NCBI GenBank assembly: GCA_030407085.1
Contig: CM059582.1
Coordinates: 54,263,001 to 54,327,000, forward strand
DNA: 64,000 bases
From: Trichopria drosophilae
Lineage: Eukaryota; Arthropoda; Insecta; Hymenoptera; Diapriidae
Reading direction: 5' to 3'
Below the pieces are notes generated by a model that made no database searches, was not told where the DNA came from, and was given only the letters and a program-made list of their open reading frames with translations. Of this stretch, positions 1 through 11,114 are shown one piece after another. Each line of letters starts with the position of its first letter. Positions within the stretch are counted from its first letter, which is position 1. Position numbers and translations under genes: made by a program.

Positions 1-505
1 CCTAACAAATTTTCAAAAAATATTCTGGACTAACTAACCCAGTATTATGCGAACATTATAGTACTAAATATGTAACAGAATATCGTTTAAATAACATGAT
101 TCAGAAATGTTGCAAAAATGTAAGTTTGATCCGTCAAATTTCAGCAATATATTTGCCGATTGTTCATCCATTCGTCTGATTATGTTTTCTTTTTCATTAT
201 TTGTCATTTTCGTGACAATTTTACCTTGGGCATATCGATATATGTATATGTGTGTGTAGTCACTTTTTCGTGGTAATAAACTTAAATAGAAATTCGTCTT
301 AATGTATTGAAATTTATGGAATCAATATTTATCTATCCTATTCACATCCATATCCAAAAAATATAATAGTATCCATAAATTAATAACGGATTGCCAAAGG
401 TTCCTGCAGTTGTGTATTTTTTCAAATTGTTCCCCAGACAGCAGATTTTTCAGAAAGTCCTCAAAATAAGATTGGAATTTTGATGTCTTTATGGTTTGCT
501 AAGAT
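1..505. other. AT-rich, no gene supported
   Basis: A 47-codon frame on the minus strand (207-64) looks protein-like but has no clear acceptor or homology I recognise. Otherwise nothing stands out. Confidence 0.5.
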
Positions 506-1232
506 CCCAGCAATCGAGATTGGATAGGATTGGATTGAAAATTTCAATTCATTTTGAATTCATACTTTGATTCCGTAAATATGTATTCAAATGGATTGAA
601 TTCGGAAGAAAGGAATCCATCTGTATTCAATTTTACGAACACAATTACGAATACAATCGGATGAGTAATTTACCGGATTGTATTTCAGAAAAAATAATCC
701 ATTGAAATGAATACACTTGGGTAATTTTGAATCCGTAATGTTGAATATAGATGTATTCAAAGTTTCGTTTTTGATAGTAAACTTTTTTTGCATTGAAATG
801 AATACGCTTAGATTGTTCTGAATCCGTAATGTTGAATACGGAGGCATTCAATATTTCGTTTTTAAGAAGGAAACTTTTTTTGGATTGAAATGAATACACT
901 TGGATAGTTTTGAATCCGTAATGCTGAATACGCATGCATTCAATGTTTCGTTTTTAAATAGGAAACTTTTTTTGGATTGAAATGGATACAGTTGGATAGT
1001 TTTGAATCCGTAATGTTGAATACGGATGTATTCAAAGTTTTGTTTTTGAAATACAACTTTTTTTGGATTGAAATGATTTTGTTATAAATACACTTGGATA
1101 GTTTTGAATCCGTAATGTTGAATACAGATGTATTTAAGATTTAATTTTTAAAAAGAAAACTTTTTTTGGATTAATATGAATTCAGAAAGTAACCTTTTTA
1201 TTCGTATGAACGATCCAAATTCGATTGCTGGG
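506..1232. repeat. Inverted-repeat element with ~92-bp minisatellite core
   Basis: The ends match as inverted repeats: CCCAGCAATCGA at 506-517 and TCGATTGCTGGG at 1221-1232. Inside, a unit of about 92 bp repeats six times (phases near 698, 789, 881, 973, 1064, 1167), each with TTGGATTGAAATGAATAC and TTGAATCCGTAATG. The core word GAATCC/GGATTC also appears in the flanks of the array. No coding capacity. Confidence 0.8.
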
Positions 1233-1430
1233 ATGATATCATAATGTGGTCAGAATACAATAAACCCTGATCAGAAAGGCATCTTAAATATATGTATCAT
1301 ATTTATATGACACCACATTTTTATTATAAAGACGTCGTAATTTAGTAATAAATTTTGTAATGAATAATATGTACTACTAATTAAGAAAATTTAAATCGAT
1401 AAATAATGTCTAGAAATGAAATTCTATAGG

Positions 1431-1650
1431 AATAAATAAAATAAATTACAAACAAAATGGCCATTTCAGTTCAGTATATTTGTTTAAAAACAATACAGGC
1501 CCAAAGTTTTGACCTATCATCAGGGTCCTCATCAGGAGCGTCTATTAAAAACCTAGATGATAGGTCGAAACGTTGGGCCTGTATTGTTTTTAAACAAATA
1601 TACTGAACTGAAATAGCCATTTTGTTTATAATTTATTTTATTTATAAATA
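1431..1650. repeat. 220-bp palindrome with hammerhead-like centre
   Basis: Arms 1431-1522 and about 1562-1650 are nearly perfect inverted copies (for example AATACAGGCCCAA and TTGGGCCTGTATT). The centre carries CTGATGAG on the minus strand (1535-1528), a GACC/GGTC stem and then AAAAC in place of GAAAC. The right arm has the intact GGTCGAAACGTT on the plus strand. Confidence 0.8.
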
Positions 1651-2144
1651 TCCAGTTCATACATCAAGACACAAATCGCAACATAGTGCGAGTACTATAC
1701 AACATTTATATGAAATTTACTTGTTTCAAATTCTCATGAGAATCCTACCTACAATTTTTCTCAGAGTTACAATTAAAAAGGTCACAATTCTGAGATTTTA
1801 ATTGGCTTGAGCTAACCAGTACTTGTCGGATTGTTTTAACTGTTTTTCAACTTAGTTTTACATTGCATAAATGAGAATTTAATAGTGTAATTAAATTCTC
1901 AGAAATTTGATCTCTTTAAGGGATTTTTAGACCAATAAAAAAATATATTTAAGAGTCATCTGAACACTTTATGATACAATTATATCATTTTGAATGATGT
2001 CTTAAAAATATGACTTCTTCATTGTAATAAAATAATATCAAAATAAAAATAATTAAATGGCCAGTACTTTTTGATGTGATTTGAATGGAACACAAATTAT
2101 AAGAAAAAAAATATCTATCATTGTAATTGATGCCCCTGAGGATG

Positions 2145-2175
2145 ATCTCCCTCCCAGAGACGTCGAAATAAAAAG
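2145..2175 (+). ncRNA. Hammerhead-ribozyme-like motif (degenerate)
   Basis: CCCCTGAGGATGATCTC is followed by GAGACGTCGAAAT. The CUGANGA and GAAA core boxes are present with an extra base before stem II, but stem II pairing is imperfect. It is the inverted partner of the motif at 3742-3790. Confidence 0.45.
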
Positions 2176-3741
2176 ACCCATTTTTTTGTACAATTTTGGT
2201 TTTTTCCTTATAATTTGTGTTCGACACATGTAATGACACCTTTAGGTTTGTCATCTGACCACATTATGACATAATTCTAATATCATTTTGAGCTTTCTTA
2301 ACGAGGTCAGACATTTTTTCTGAATTCTTTCAGAGCGTTTTCGCATACTCAACAAAGAACAGTGTGATTCGTTTATTGATATTTTTAAATCCTGTTCTAT
2401 GTTTTTACAAATGCTCTATAATGTGCAAAATCAGATTAAAATAATAATAATCAAATATTGAATATTCATAATAATGTAAACAATCAAAATTCAAATATTC
2501 TTTGTGTCGAACACAAATTATATCGAACTTTATTGTCCATTTAATTATTTTTATTTTTATGTTGTTAAGTTGTTATATTACTTTTTTATGTTTTTATTGA
2601 TTTATACAAAAAAAATGTTTATTATATCGTTATAGACGCAGCATGGCCATAATCCAAAATTTCATTTATATTTAGGCATTACATGCCTATTTATGCAATA
2701 AATAGAATACAAAATTTATGAATTTACACAAGGGTTGAAATCTTTAATACTAATAAAATCAATTTCTTCATTCATTTTTATATTAGTCTGCAAACTTTTA
2801 AGAGTATTTGAATATTGATTGTTTACATTTTTTTACAATTTTGGGTTTTTTCCTTATAATTTGTGTTCGACACATGTAATGACACCTTTAAGTTGGTCAG
2901 CTGACCACATTATGACAATTCTAATATCATTTTGAGCTTTCTTAACGAGATCAGACATTTTTTCTGATTTCTTTCAGAGTGTTTTCGCATACTCAACAAA
3001 GAACAGTTTGATTCGTTTATTGATATTTTTAAATCCTGTTCTATGTTTTTACAAATGCTCTACAATGTGCAAAATCAGATTAAAATAATAATAATCAAAT
3101 ATTCAATATTTATAATAATGTAACCAATCAATATTCAAATATTCTTAAAAGTTTACAGACTAATATAAAAATGAATTTAGAAATTGATTTTATTAGTATT
3201 TATTGCATAAATAGACATGTAATGCCTAAACATAAATGAAATTTTAGATTATGGCCTCTATAACCATATAATAAACATTTTTTTTATAAATCAACAAAAA
3301 CATGAAAAAGTAATATAACAACTTAATATAAAAATAAAAATAATTAAATGGACCATAAAGTTCGATATAATTTGTGTTAGACACAAAAAAATATTTGAAT
3401 ATTGATTGTTTACATTATTATAAATAATGAATATTTGATTATTATTATTTTAATCTGATTTTGCACATTGTAGAGCATTTGTAAAAACATAGAACAGGAT
3501 TTAAAAATATCAACAAACGAATCAAACTGTTCTTTGTTATTTGAGTATGCGAAAATGCTCAAAAAGAAATCAGAAATGTCTGACCTTGTTAAGAAAGCTA
3601 AAAATGATATTAGAATTGTCATAATGTGGTCAGATGACCAACTTAAAGGTGTCATTTACATTACATGTGTCGTACACAAATTATAAGGAAAAACCCAAAA
3701 TTGTAAAAAAAAAGAAACGATTCTTTTTATTTCACCTCCCA

Positions 3742-3790
3742 ACATTTCGACGTCTTTGAAGAGAGGGAGGGTCTTCCTCAGGGGCATCAA
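3742..3790 (-). ncRNA. Hammerhead-ribozyme-like motif
   Basis: On the minus strand CCC (stem I) precedes CTGAGGA, which fits the CUGANGA core. A GAC...GTC stem II follows after one extra base, then GAAA, TGTT and GGG closing stem I. Short stem III with GUU fits the minimal hammerheads known from Penelope-like elements. Confidence 0.5.
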
Positions 3791-4558
3791 TTACATTGAT
3801 AGATATTTATTTTTTTTTCTTATAATTTGTGTTCGATTCAAGTAACATCGAAAAGTACCGGCCACTTCATTATTTTTTTTACAATTAATTTAAAGTTTTG
3901 TACCTTTCTAATATAATTAACTTAACAATAATCTTGGAGATGTACTTTCCTAACTAATGATGCAAAACTATGCAGCAACCATCCTATTTTTGTCTTAATT
4001 TAATGCATTCAACACGAGGCAGATTATCTTACACTTGGAATGGTCAATTGAAGATGTTTTTATAAAATTAAATATTTCCATTGGGTAATAATGATTTTAA
4101 AAACACACTAAACCTGAGGGGTTTTATATTTTTTAAACATTTTTTTAGAAAATATAATGACCAAGCTTTAAAAATGAGATGAATCTATCCAGACATTATT
4201 TAAAACGAAGTTGATAAATAATTATTGAATCATTAAGAATATATTAAAGTACAAAATATTTAGGTATTTTCTAGAATTTCAATAAACACAGATTATAAAA
4301 CTAAACATATCAAACTTACCATTGTTGTCCATGAAAGTATTATTTATCTTATTTTCTAAAATAAACTACAATTTATTTATATCATGATTTATTTATTACT
4401 TTTAATAAATAGACTACCAGAACTTACAAGACATACATTCTTTTAAAACATAAGTAATTTAGTACACATGCTAATAAATGTGAAAAACAATACAAGACAC
4501 TTTCAACATTACAATAAAAATATCAAGACAATATTAATGAAAGCACTACAAGACAAAG

Positions 4559-5017
4559 TTATTTTGAAATTTCATCAAGAAAATTAAGGCACTCGGTGTT
4601 ATTAATGGCACTGCAAATATCTTGCTTTTGTACAGTTTTTTTATTTTCTTGAGCTGTATATTTGTAAGCTTCTTTAACAAGGGATTGAATGAACAATTCC
4701 TAGAACAAAATGAAATAAAAAATAAAGGACATGAAACTTCTGAATACTATTAATTCTTAAATGTTAATTAATAAATTATTTACCGTAGATTTTGTAATTG
4801 CGAATACTGCATCAGAAGAAACTCTTTCAGTGTCTGGATCGGACTTCATTATGCACTTCACACGTCCCATTGGAAGTTGAACAAGTTTTTCTTTTTGTTC
4901 TTCGCCATTATCAAATGCTATTTCTACGGTTTCTTCATCCAAAGTTTCTTGCGAATATTTCTCTGCACGTTCTTCTGCACTAGTGGCATTCTTTTTTGAT
5001 TGATTTTTAAATTCCAT
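4559..5017 (-). CDS. POLE4: POLE4-type histone-fold protein, copy A (DNA polymerase epsilon subunit 4 family), two exons
   Basis: Exon 1 is 5017-4784 and exon 2 is 4699-4559 (stop TAA), with an 84-bp GT-AG intron in phase 0; the predicted protein is 124 aa, close to human POLE4 (117 aa). An acidic, lysine-rich N-terminus (about residues 1-43) precedes a histone fold: helix 1 around EKLVQLPMGRVKCIMK, a long helix 2 crossing the splice junction (ITKST joined to ELFIQSLVKEAY), and helix 3 around TVQKQDICSAI. In the known family this subunit pairs with POLE3 in DNA polymerase epsilon and binds DNA and histones in the nucleus. The KKTVQKQD...FLDEI C-terminus fits POLE4 better than the related CHRAC1. 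It is about 73% identical (60 of 82 aligned residues, counted by eye) to copy B at 11115-11586, with the same intron position. The sequence cannot say whether both copies are expressed. A polyA signal candidate lies near 4371-4400. Confidence 0.88.
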
Positions 5018-6424
5018 GATTTACGTTTTTCTTTTTTTTTTTTTAAGTTTGCAAGGAAGAACCAACAACAGGCAGCAAGCGCGCAACAAGTAACAATGAG
5101 CTCGGCGTAGACAAAGCAGGTTGGAAAAACGCGCCAGTCTAGTTCTTGTCTCGAAATAATACCGTGGCGCCACCACTGATTATAAGCATTACTATTGGCA
5201 GAAGATTCTGGAAGTCCTGGAACTACATACCACACAGAGATATGGTTGCGTTTACTTTATAGGGAAACTGTATTGGGCGGGAATTCAACAGATAGAAAAA
5301 ATACGTGGAGTGTTGGATAATTTCATCATTTTAAGAGTGTTATTTTTTTTAATTTTTTATTTCTTTTTGATCAAGTGGGGCTTTTTTTCCCTCATTCGCT
5401 ATGGACCCTATGGACCTCGGAAGTGGCGTCCCGCTGTGTTGGAGCCGGAACTATGGAAGAGCACAGTGGGCCAGGCGCGCTATTTCCGTGACCGAAAGTC
5501 GGCTTCGTAATATTAAAATAACAGACTCACTATTGTATTAAGCGATAATGAAACTAGTTTTTAACAAAATGATTTACTGATCAATAAATTCTTTTCCATT
5601 TTGTGGTGATACAGACTCGAATTAAGTTCATATTTATGAATAATTTGTTCTCTTCTTAATTTCAGTTTTTGTTTAGAATAGTCGTTAGATTAATAATTGT
5701 TGTTTTTTGTCGGTTAATAGCAAAGTAGAAGACATTAAACTTCTAATTAGATGATTAATTCAAATTTTTACTGATGGTTTAATTTAATATTAATATCGGA
5801 AAAGTAAGTTTTTAAATTTGGTTGTCAAATGTGAGTAACAAAATTTTCAAGGCTATTTTAGATCGTTTAAAGCTGAAATTTCATATAGAGTATCTGCTTG
5901 AAGATAGGTTTGCCCGTTTTTGCTCATTTTTTAAATTAAACTATATAACACGCAAAATCGGACAATGAAGAAAATTAATGTAAACACTGATTGTTCAATA
6001 CAGTTTCAGGTCTATAGGTTTTAAGATCATTTAAAAAATTAAAAAAGTAAAACAAAAAAGTAAAAAAAAAAGAAAAAAGAAAAAAATTAAAAATATTAAA
6101 AAGCGCTTCAATAGTCCAACTTTAAACCTTTACGTGGAGAAGCACGTGAGTAGGTTTCATAAAAGTAACCGAAACTAACGAAAATGTTGGCATCAATTAG
6201 AGTACTTAATTCTCTTCCTTTATATAATACATATTTTTTTAACTCCTGCCTATCAAAAATTATGTAAGTGTTATGTAAATTCATTTACGCTTTAAAACTC
6301 AAGTCTTCGATATTGAATTTGCCAACTTCAATTTTGATAATTTAATGTCAAATTCGTATTCAGTGACCCAAAAATACCCCCGAGAAACAAGTTTTAGGCA
6401 AAAACACGAAAAACCTCGGAGTTC
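5018..6424. other. POLE4-A upstream region and AT-rich DNA, no further gene supported
   Basis: 5395-5510 is locally GC-rich and holds a 47-codon plus-strand frame starting MDPMDLGSGVPLCW; it may be a first exon or 5' UTR of something, but no splice partner or homology is seen. 6300-6424 carries a copy of the dispersed repeat described at 9775-10085. The rest is AT-rich. Confidence 0.4.
5120..5173 (-). promoter_or_regulatory. POLE4-A promoter core shared with copy B
   Basis: Read on the minus strand, a GTGGCGCCAC palindrome (5173-5164) is followed by GCGCGTTTTTCCAAC (5134-5120). The second word ends 102 bases before the ATG. Both words occur upstream of POLE4-B, where the second ends 101 bases before the ATG. 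Preservation of words and distance in otherwise diverged flanks suggests a functional core promoter. Which word binds which factor is unknown. Confidence 0.6.
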
Positions 6425-6680
6425 AGCAGCCCCCATCCAAAGTTAAACCGTCGGTTCTTTAAAAATGGCGGAAGTTTCTCCAAAGTTATAGCCCCTCACT
6501 ATCCCCACTTCCGTAACTCTGTTTATATCAGTGCAATGAGTGCTTCTGTGTGTGAGTGTCGCGAAGCGAGTATGGCTCAGCGAAACAGTGTGGCGGGGGA
6601 AGGAAAGGAAGAGAGTGACATAACTTTGGTCAATCCAAATGCATAACTTTGGACGGCAAAACTTAAGGCGGGGCATACTG
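6425..6680. mobile_element. Short inverted-repeat element, AAGTTATA family, copy 1
   Basis: It begins CAGCAGCCCCCATCC and ends GGCGGGGCATACTG, flanked by A/T-rich bases. Words of the type CCAAAGTTATA and AACTTTGG recur inside in both directions. Copies lie at about 6921-7155 and 45440-46018. Size, ends and lack of genes fit a MITE. Confidence 0.65.
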
Positions 6681-6920
6681 TAACACGTTTCAGAAAACGT
6701 TGAAAACTTGAATATTTTTGTCCAAAATAATAAGTCTTCTGGCCTACAATATATTGTAATAGATATTTAAAAATTCTGTCCGCCATTTTGAATTTTTGAA
6801 AACTAAATGCAGATTCGTAATACGGGACCTCAAAAACTATAAAAACATTCCTGAGATGTTGCAAACCTGCAAACATAGAAAGTAACAGTTATGTAACATT
6901 TACGTAATGGTTACATTGTT

Positions 6921-7155
6921 ATATATATGTCTATCCTAAGTTGGCATGTCCAAAGTTATATCACTCTCTTCCTCTCCTTCACCAATCACATTGTTTCGTT
7001 AAGCCACACTCGCTTCGGGACACTAAAAAACAGAAGCATCCATTGCACGGATATAAACAAAATTACGGAAGTGGGGATAGTGAGGGGCTATAACTTTGGA
7101 AAAACTTCGGCCATTTCGAAAGAACCGACTGTATAACTTAGGACGTGGATTACTG
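6921..7155. mobile_element. Short inverted-repeat element, AAGTTATA family, copy 2 (left end eroded)
   Basis: The right end GGACGTGGATTACTG and the internal words match the copies at 6425 and 45440. The left end starts near CCTAAGTTGGCATGTCC but lacks the terminal CAG. It preserves the ATCCCCACTTCCGT middle block in inverted orientation relative to copy 1. Confidence 0.6.
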
Positions 7156-7309
7156 TACAACATAATAAATAGAGGTCAGTCTGTAAAACAGCATCAGCTG
7201 TGACTCGCCTTTTGGCACATCTGTATATTTACTTTGTAGACATTTTATTAGGCCACTAAAGTCGTAGTTATTACTATAATAAATTAATTAACAAATAAAT
7301 AACATTAAC

Positions 7310-7505
7310 ATTTAAATAAAAAGCATTTATATTTCGACCTTTTATTGAGATTTTTAAAAAACAAAAATAAGAAATATATCTCTTGGTATGGTTTTTATTA
7401 ACCGAGAGAAAAGGCATCATTGCACCCACCCAAACAACCGCGTTTTTTTTTATTTTGAAGACGACCTAGAAAAACGTCGAAATATAAATGCTTTTTATTT
7501 ATATG
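7310..7505. repeat. Palindrome with a GTCGAAAT hammerhead-like end
   Basis: AAGCATTTATATTTCGAC near 7321 returns inverted as GTCGAAATATAAATGCTT near 7478. The right side reads GACG, a short loop, CGTC and GAAAT, like the 3' half of the hammerhead-like motifs elsewhere in the window. No coding signal. Confidence 0.55.
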
Positions 7506-7694
7506 TTAAAGGGGTTCAAAAGTGGTCCGTCTGTAAGGTAGGAAATTTCACTAAAAAACGTAAATTAAACATGACTAAGTATTTTTACATTTTTAATATT
7601 CCGGTTCTGTAAGGGAAATTCTAAGCACTATTTATAGTTTCCTAGAAAATACCAAAGTTATTAATTGAGAACTGACTTTTTTGCATACTTTTTT

Positions 7695-8005
7695 TGTGAA
7701 TTTTCCGAATATAATCATAAATAATGCGAAAATAAACGAATTATCTAAAGTTACTAGATCCAGCCAGCCTCGATATACAAAATCCTCGATAATTGAGAAA
7801 ATATAACCATCTCCCGAATATCATATAAGCGAGTTTGTATACCGAGGCGGGCTGAATCTAGTAACTTTAGATAACACAGGTCTACAAAAAAGAGGGTCGT
7901 GGATGTTGCAGGAAATGATCCACAGCTTCCCAACAACAAAACCATGTTGACCTGTGTAATTCGTGTATTTTCGCATCGTTTCTGATTATATTTGGAAAAT
8001 TTGCA
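7695..8005. repeat. Two nested palindromes
   Basis: The inner arms TTATCTAAAGTTACTAGAT (7741-7759) and ATCTAGTAACTTTAGATAA (about 7857-7875) are exact. The outer arms around AATGCGAAAATA (7720s) and TATTTTCGCAT (7968-7978) enclose it asymmetrically, so one palindrome inserted into another. Confidence 0.7.
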
Positions 8006-8159
8006 TATTATCTCAATTCGCAATAGAATCGCAAACGTTTGAGACCAGTTGCAAAAAAATCTTAAACCTTTTACGAATTTTGTATATACAGAACATATAG
8101 GGTAATTTATTTTTTTTTTATTTTACACTTTATCAGTAAAAGCACTTTTAATTCATAAT

Positions 8160-8378
8160 TCGCAAACGATCAAGCATAGTTTGGTCGAAATTGACGGATT
8201 GGTAGCTGAGTAAATGCGTTTTCGAAAATGTTAACGTGAAGTTGGCCGGCCATTTCGTTTTTCGCAAACAACTTTTAAACTACCAAGTCGCAAACGAAAA
8301 ATCGGTAATCGCAATCGTTCGCAAACGAATCGCAAACGATTCGCGCTATTTTCGATCCATGTCGTTACAATGGCGGCC
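8160..8378. mobile_element. Half copy of the MULE-like palindromic element at 45632
   Basis: The words AAATCGGTAATCGCAA, GCAAACGAATCGCAAACG and CGCTATTTTCGATC match 45632-45970. The right end reads GTTACAATGGCGGCC and stops at the neighbouring CACTGTAAAA element. The left part is diverged. Confidence 0.6.
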
Positions 8379-8380
8379 TA

Positions 8381-8739
8381 CACTGTAAAAAATGAAAATG
8401 AAATTTAGAATGCAATGGTAATTTTCGATCACGAAAATTTGGTAATAACACTACGTTGAGCGTTGAAATTTTACCGAAGTGAGGTTAGAGGTTTACCGCC
8501 GCATTGAAAATTTACGACGTCGAGCATAGGGAAAATACTATAGAATGTTGTACTTTTACTACGTCAAACGTAGATATTTTTTCGTACCTACGTTGGACGT
8601 GGTAATTTTACAAACGAGTAATATATTACAAGATTTAGGGAAAGTTACTGTGTTCCACATAGTAAATTCACTGCGTTGAAAGTGGGTAATTTTCGAGCCC
8701 ATTCTCAAATGTAATTTTACTAGATTTTTTTTTACAGTG
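8381..8739. mobile_element. CACTGTAAAA inverted-repeat element, copy 1
   Basis: It starts CACTGTAAAAAATG and ends TTTTTTTTACAGTG. Inside, short words of the form GTAATTTTAC, GAAAATTTAC and TACGTTGGACG recur in both directions. There is no coding frame. Confidence 0.65.
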
Positions 8740-8760
8740 TACCTTCTACATATTTTCCTA

Positions 8761-9572
8761 CACTGTATAAAAAGTCCATGTAATTTTACAGTGAAAAAGT
8801 GGAAATAAAAATACCAGTGAAAATCGTTGTAAATTTACAGTGATATTGTAAAATTCCTTCATTATCGATGTTATTTTACATGTGCACTGTAAAACGGAAA
8901 AAATCAGTTCTATATTTACACGGCGCTGTAATATTACAATTGGACTGTAAAATTCCTCGAGTTTTGTCGGAATTTATCATTTCCACTGTAAAATTACATT
9001 GGCTCAGTGAAATGTCCCAAGTTTTGGTGTAATTTTTAGATATGATCTGAATGATATACCAATATATCAACTAAATTTTTTGTGATTCAGCTACCTATAA
9101 TTTGTAATGTCTTCAATTCCCTTTTCGTTAAAAATATAGTCACTCAATAAACGAAATAGCACATCTCTGCGGTTGTATACGATGTATATAAAAAATTTTA
9201 GTGTAAACTTACTATGGCAATGGCAACCAGAAAGACCGACTCTCTGAGCGAAAGGAAACCCCTAGGAAGATTATAAAATTACAATGCTCTTGTAAATTTA
9301 CCACTTCTAGCGTAGTAAAATTACGATTTTCAAAGTAGTGAAATTACTCTTTTGCAGTAGTAAAATTACTACGCTCAGAGAGGGTCTTGTAGATTACCTA
9401 CTCTGAACGGAGTCATTTTACAATTTTTTTGTAAAATTACTACGATAGTGGTAAAATTCATAGTGGAATTGTATTTTACACTGCTCAAAGTTGCAAAATT
9501 TCTGGTGGTAGGATAATCATACTGTAATTTTATAATTCTGTAAGTAATTTTACACCATCATTTTTTACAGTG
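8761..9572. mobile_element. CACTGTAAAA inverted-repeat element, copy 2, composite
   Basis: It starts CACTGTATAAAAAG and ends CATTTTTTACAGTG. Both flanks are packed with GTAAAATTAC-type words, while 9020-9260 is ordinary AT-rich sequence. The part 9280-9572 is inverted relative to 37002-37319, so the two are copies of one element. Confidence 0.65.
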
Positions 9573-9774
9573 ATATGTCAACAGCGGTACAGTGGTCGAC
9601 GAGAACGGCGAGAACCATTGTAATTTACGTTTCCATTGTAAATTTTACGTTTCCCACTTGTGTGTAAAAATTATTGAATTGAAAATTTTCAATATCAATT
9701 CAACGTTAGATTCGACTTCATCAACTACAGAAACCTTAAGCTGACGAGTTTCAAACAAATTGCATTACATTTTT

Positions 9775-10085
9775 CAAAAGTCATCAGCTATATTGGACCT
9801 GCCGTTTTGAATTTTGAAAAACTAACATCCGATTCGTAATCAACGACCCCGAAAACCCCAGAATAACGTGTTTCTAGCGAATTGCATTTGATTTTTTAAA
9901 AGTCATCCGCCATTTTGAATTTTTAAAATCTGACTTCAGATTCGTAATCAGCGACCCCAAAAACCCCTGAGTAATAATTTTTAGGCAAATTAGATCGATT
10001 TTCAAAAAAATCGTCCGCCATATTAGATCCGTCATTTTTAATTTTTAAAATCTGTCTTCAGATTCGTAATCAGCAGCCAAACATC
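9775..10085 (+). repeat. Dispersed ~120-bp tandem repeat (CCGCCATTTTGAAT family)
   Basis: About three units each carry CCGCCATTTTGAATTTT, CAGATTCGTAATCAGCGA and CCCCAAAAACCCC. Single or partial copies occur at 6300-6424, 6770-6860, 38860-39040 (inverted) and 54355-54475. Its spread across the window shows a genome-wide repeat; no function is evident. Confidence 0.7.
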
Positions 10086-10202
10086 TGTAAAGAACCATAT
10101 TTAAAGAAAAAGGGGCATTTTTTGTATGGGGCTTACAGAGAGGCTCTTTCCTTCTGTTTTCATTGGATATTTACTGAAAACATGGAATTTTACAACGAGA
10201 GT

Positions 10203-10499
10203 AAGTAGACTCCCGCGTTAGTGGCGTCCCGCATTAGTGGCGTCCCGCGTTAGTGACGCGATGGAACCCCGCGTTAGTGGCACTTCTCGGAATCTTTCCA
10301 TCCCCACCATGTCACCAGCCGCCTGAGGGGCGTGGCCTAATAAGGTACGGGTCCCAGGCGCGTGATTTGAATTACGTCACGTGACTGCAGGACTGCAGTC
10401 TAGCGGGGGAAGCGATGTTTCTCCTACTTCCGCCACTAACACGGGGATTGAGGGGAGGGCTCGGAACCGAGCACGCCACTAACGCGGGAGTCTACTGTA
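10203..10499. mobile_element. GTTAGTGGCGTCCCGC inverted-repeat element
   Basis: The left end TAGACTCCCGCGTTAGTGGC matches the inverse of the right end, which finishes GCGGGAGTCTACTGTA. The word CGTTAGTGGCGTCCCG is repeated three to four times in the left half. It belongs to a set of TA-flanked CAGTAG-ended elements in this window. Confidence 0.7.
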
Positions 10500-10549
10500 C
10501 TAGGAAATTTGAACAAAATTGTAAAATCTCGGAATAGTATATCACGATA

Positions 10550-10760
10550 CAAGTGCGCGAAGTAGGTGATTTGCGCACGAGTGTAACGAGTATCTATACT
10601 ATTTTTTTTGACTCCGTGAGAGAAATTTTTCGCACACTGATTTGAGTGTGCGAAGTACTTCGCGCACTGAATTGAGTGCGCGAAGTGCAGTGCGCAAATG
10701 GGTCACTTCGCGCACTAAAAATAGTGCGCGAAATTCTATTTCGCGCACGGAGTTAAAAAA
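10550..10760. repeat. Array of CGCGCACT / AGTGCGCG palindromic words
   Basis: Words TTCGCGCACT and AGTGCGCGAA alternate at least four times with short variable spacers such as AAAAAT and GAATTG. A smaller related block lies at 43137-43250. This very CpG-rich array sits just upstream of the POLE4-B CCAAT module. Confidence 0.65.
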
Positions 10761-10840
10761 ATGTAATTTTACATTTCTTTTTTACAGTTTAAACATTCTC
10801 TCGCGTTCATTCTTTACAGTTCCCTATGCATTAGGCATCT

Positions 10841-10940
10841 GTAGCCAATGAAAACCAAGTTACCAGATACGATCCGCCAATCAGGATCGTTGTACCTTTT
10901 ACATTGCGGTGCATTTCTAGCGAAAGACACCTCTAGTATG
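10841..10940 (+). promoter_or_regulatory. Double-CCAAT upstream module (POLE4-B side)
   Basis: TAGCCAAT at 10842-10849 and GCCAATCAGGATCG at 10876-10889 place two CCAAT boxes 32 bp apart. About 100 bp here aligns by eye with 46266-46372 upstream of NDUFAF3, which has the same boxes and spacing. CCAAT boxes are classic NF-Y sites. The block may be a promoter-proximal enhancer or a dispersed repeat reused as one. Confidence 0.5.
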
Positions 10941-10972
10941 TATATGTATATAGTTTTAATTTCCTGCCACTA

Positions 10973-11013
10973 GTGGCGCCACTCTTCACAATTTTTCCGC
11001 GCGTTTTTCCAAC
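10973..11013 (+). promoter_or_regulatory. POLE4-B promoter core shared with copy A
   Basis: GTGGCGCCAC at 10973-10982 is followed by GCGCGTTTTTCCAAC at 10999-11013, which ends 101 bases before the POLE4-B start codon. Copy A has the same two words in the same order and at nearly the same distance to its ATG. The pyrimidine tract could mark the transcription start, but this is inference. Confidence 0.6.
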
Positions 11014-11114
11014 GCGGTTTCGCGTAAATATTTCTTAGTGTTTGAAACAAACACATGCATACTGAAAACAGTGAAGGAGAATCCGGATGGTGAACGTCAT
11101 ATAAATAAAAGAAA

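Larger units (their letters stand above)
2030..3880. repeat. 1.85-kb nested palindrome with hammerhead-like motifs at both ends
   Basis: Sequence near 2040-2190 returns inverted at 3735-3875, and 2505-2830 returns inverted at 3150-3390. A roughly 290-bp module (TTCTTTGTTGAGTATGCG on the minus strand is its landmark) occurs at about 2210-2500 (+), 2845-3145 (+) and 3390-3690 (-). The frame at 3655-3410 belongs to this module and is not a gene. The structure looks like inverted, partly duplicated mobile-element ends. Confidence 0.75.

Noticed and set aside
64..207. A 47-codon minus-strand frame starting MTNNEKENIIRRMDEQ that looks protein-like
   Set aside because: No clear splice acceptor, no homology recognised and too short to support; it might be a last exon of a gene, but that is unproven.
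3410..3655. 81-codon minus-strand frame MTPLSWSSDHIMTIL
   Set aside because: It lies wholly in a repeat module present three times in 2.2-3.7 kb, and the other copies do not keep the frame.
5400..5541. 47-codon frame MDPMDLGSGVPLCW in a GC-rich patch
   Set aside because: No homology and no splice partner seen; it could equally be 5' UTR or promoter DNA.
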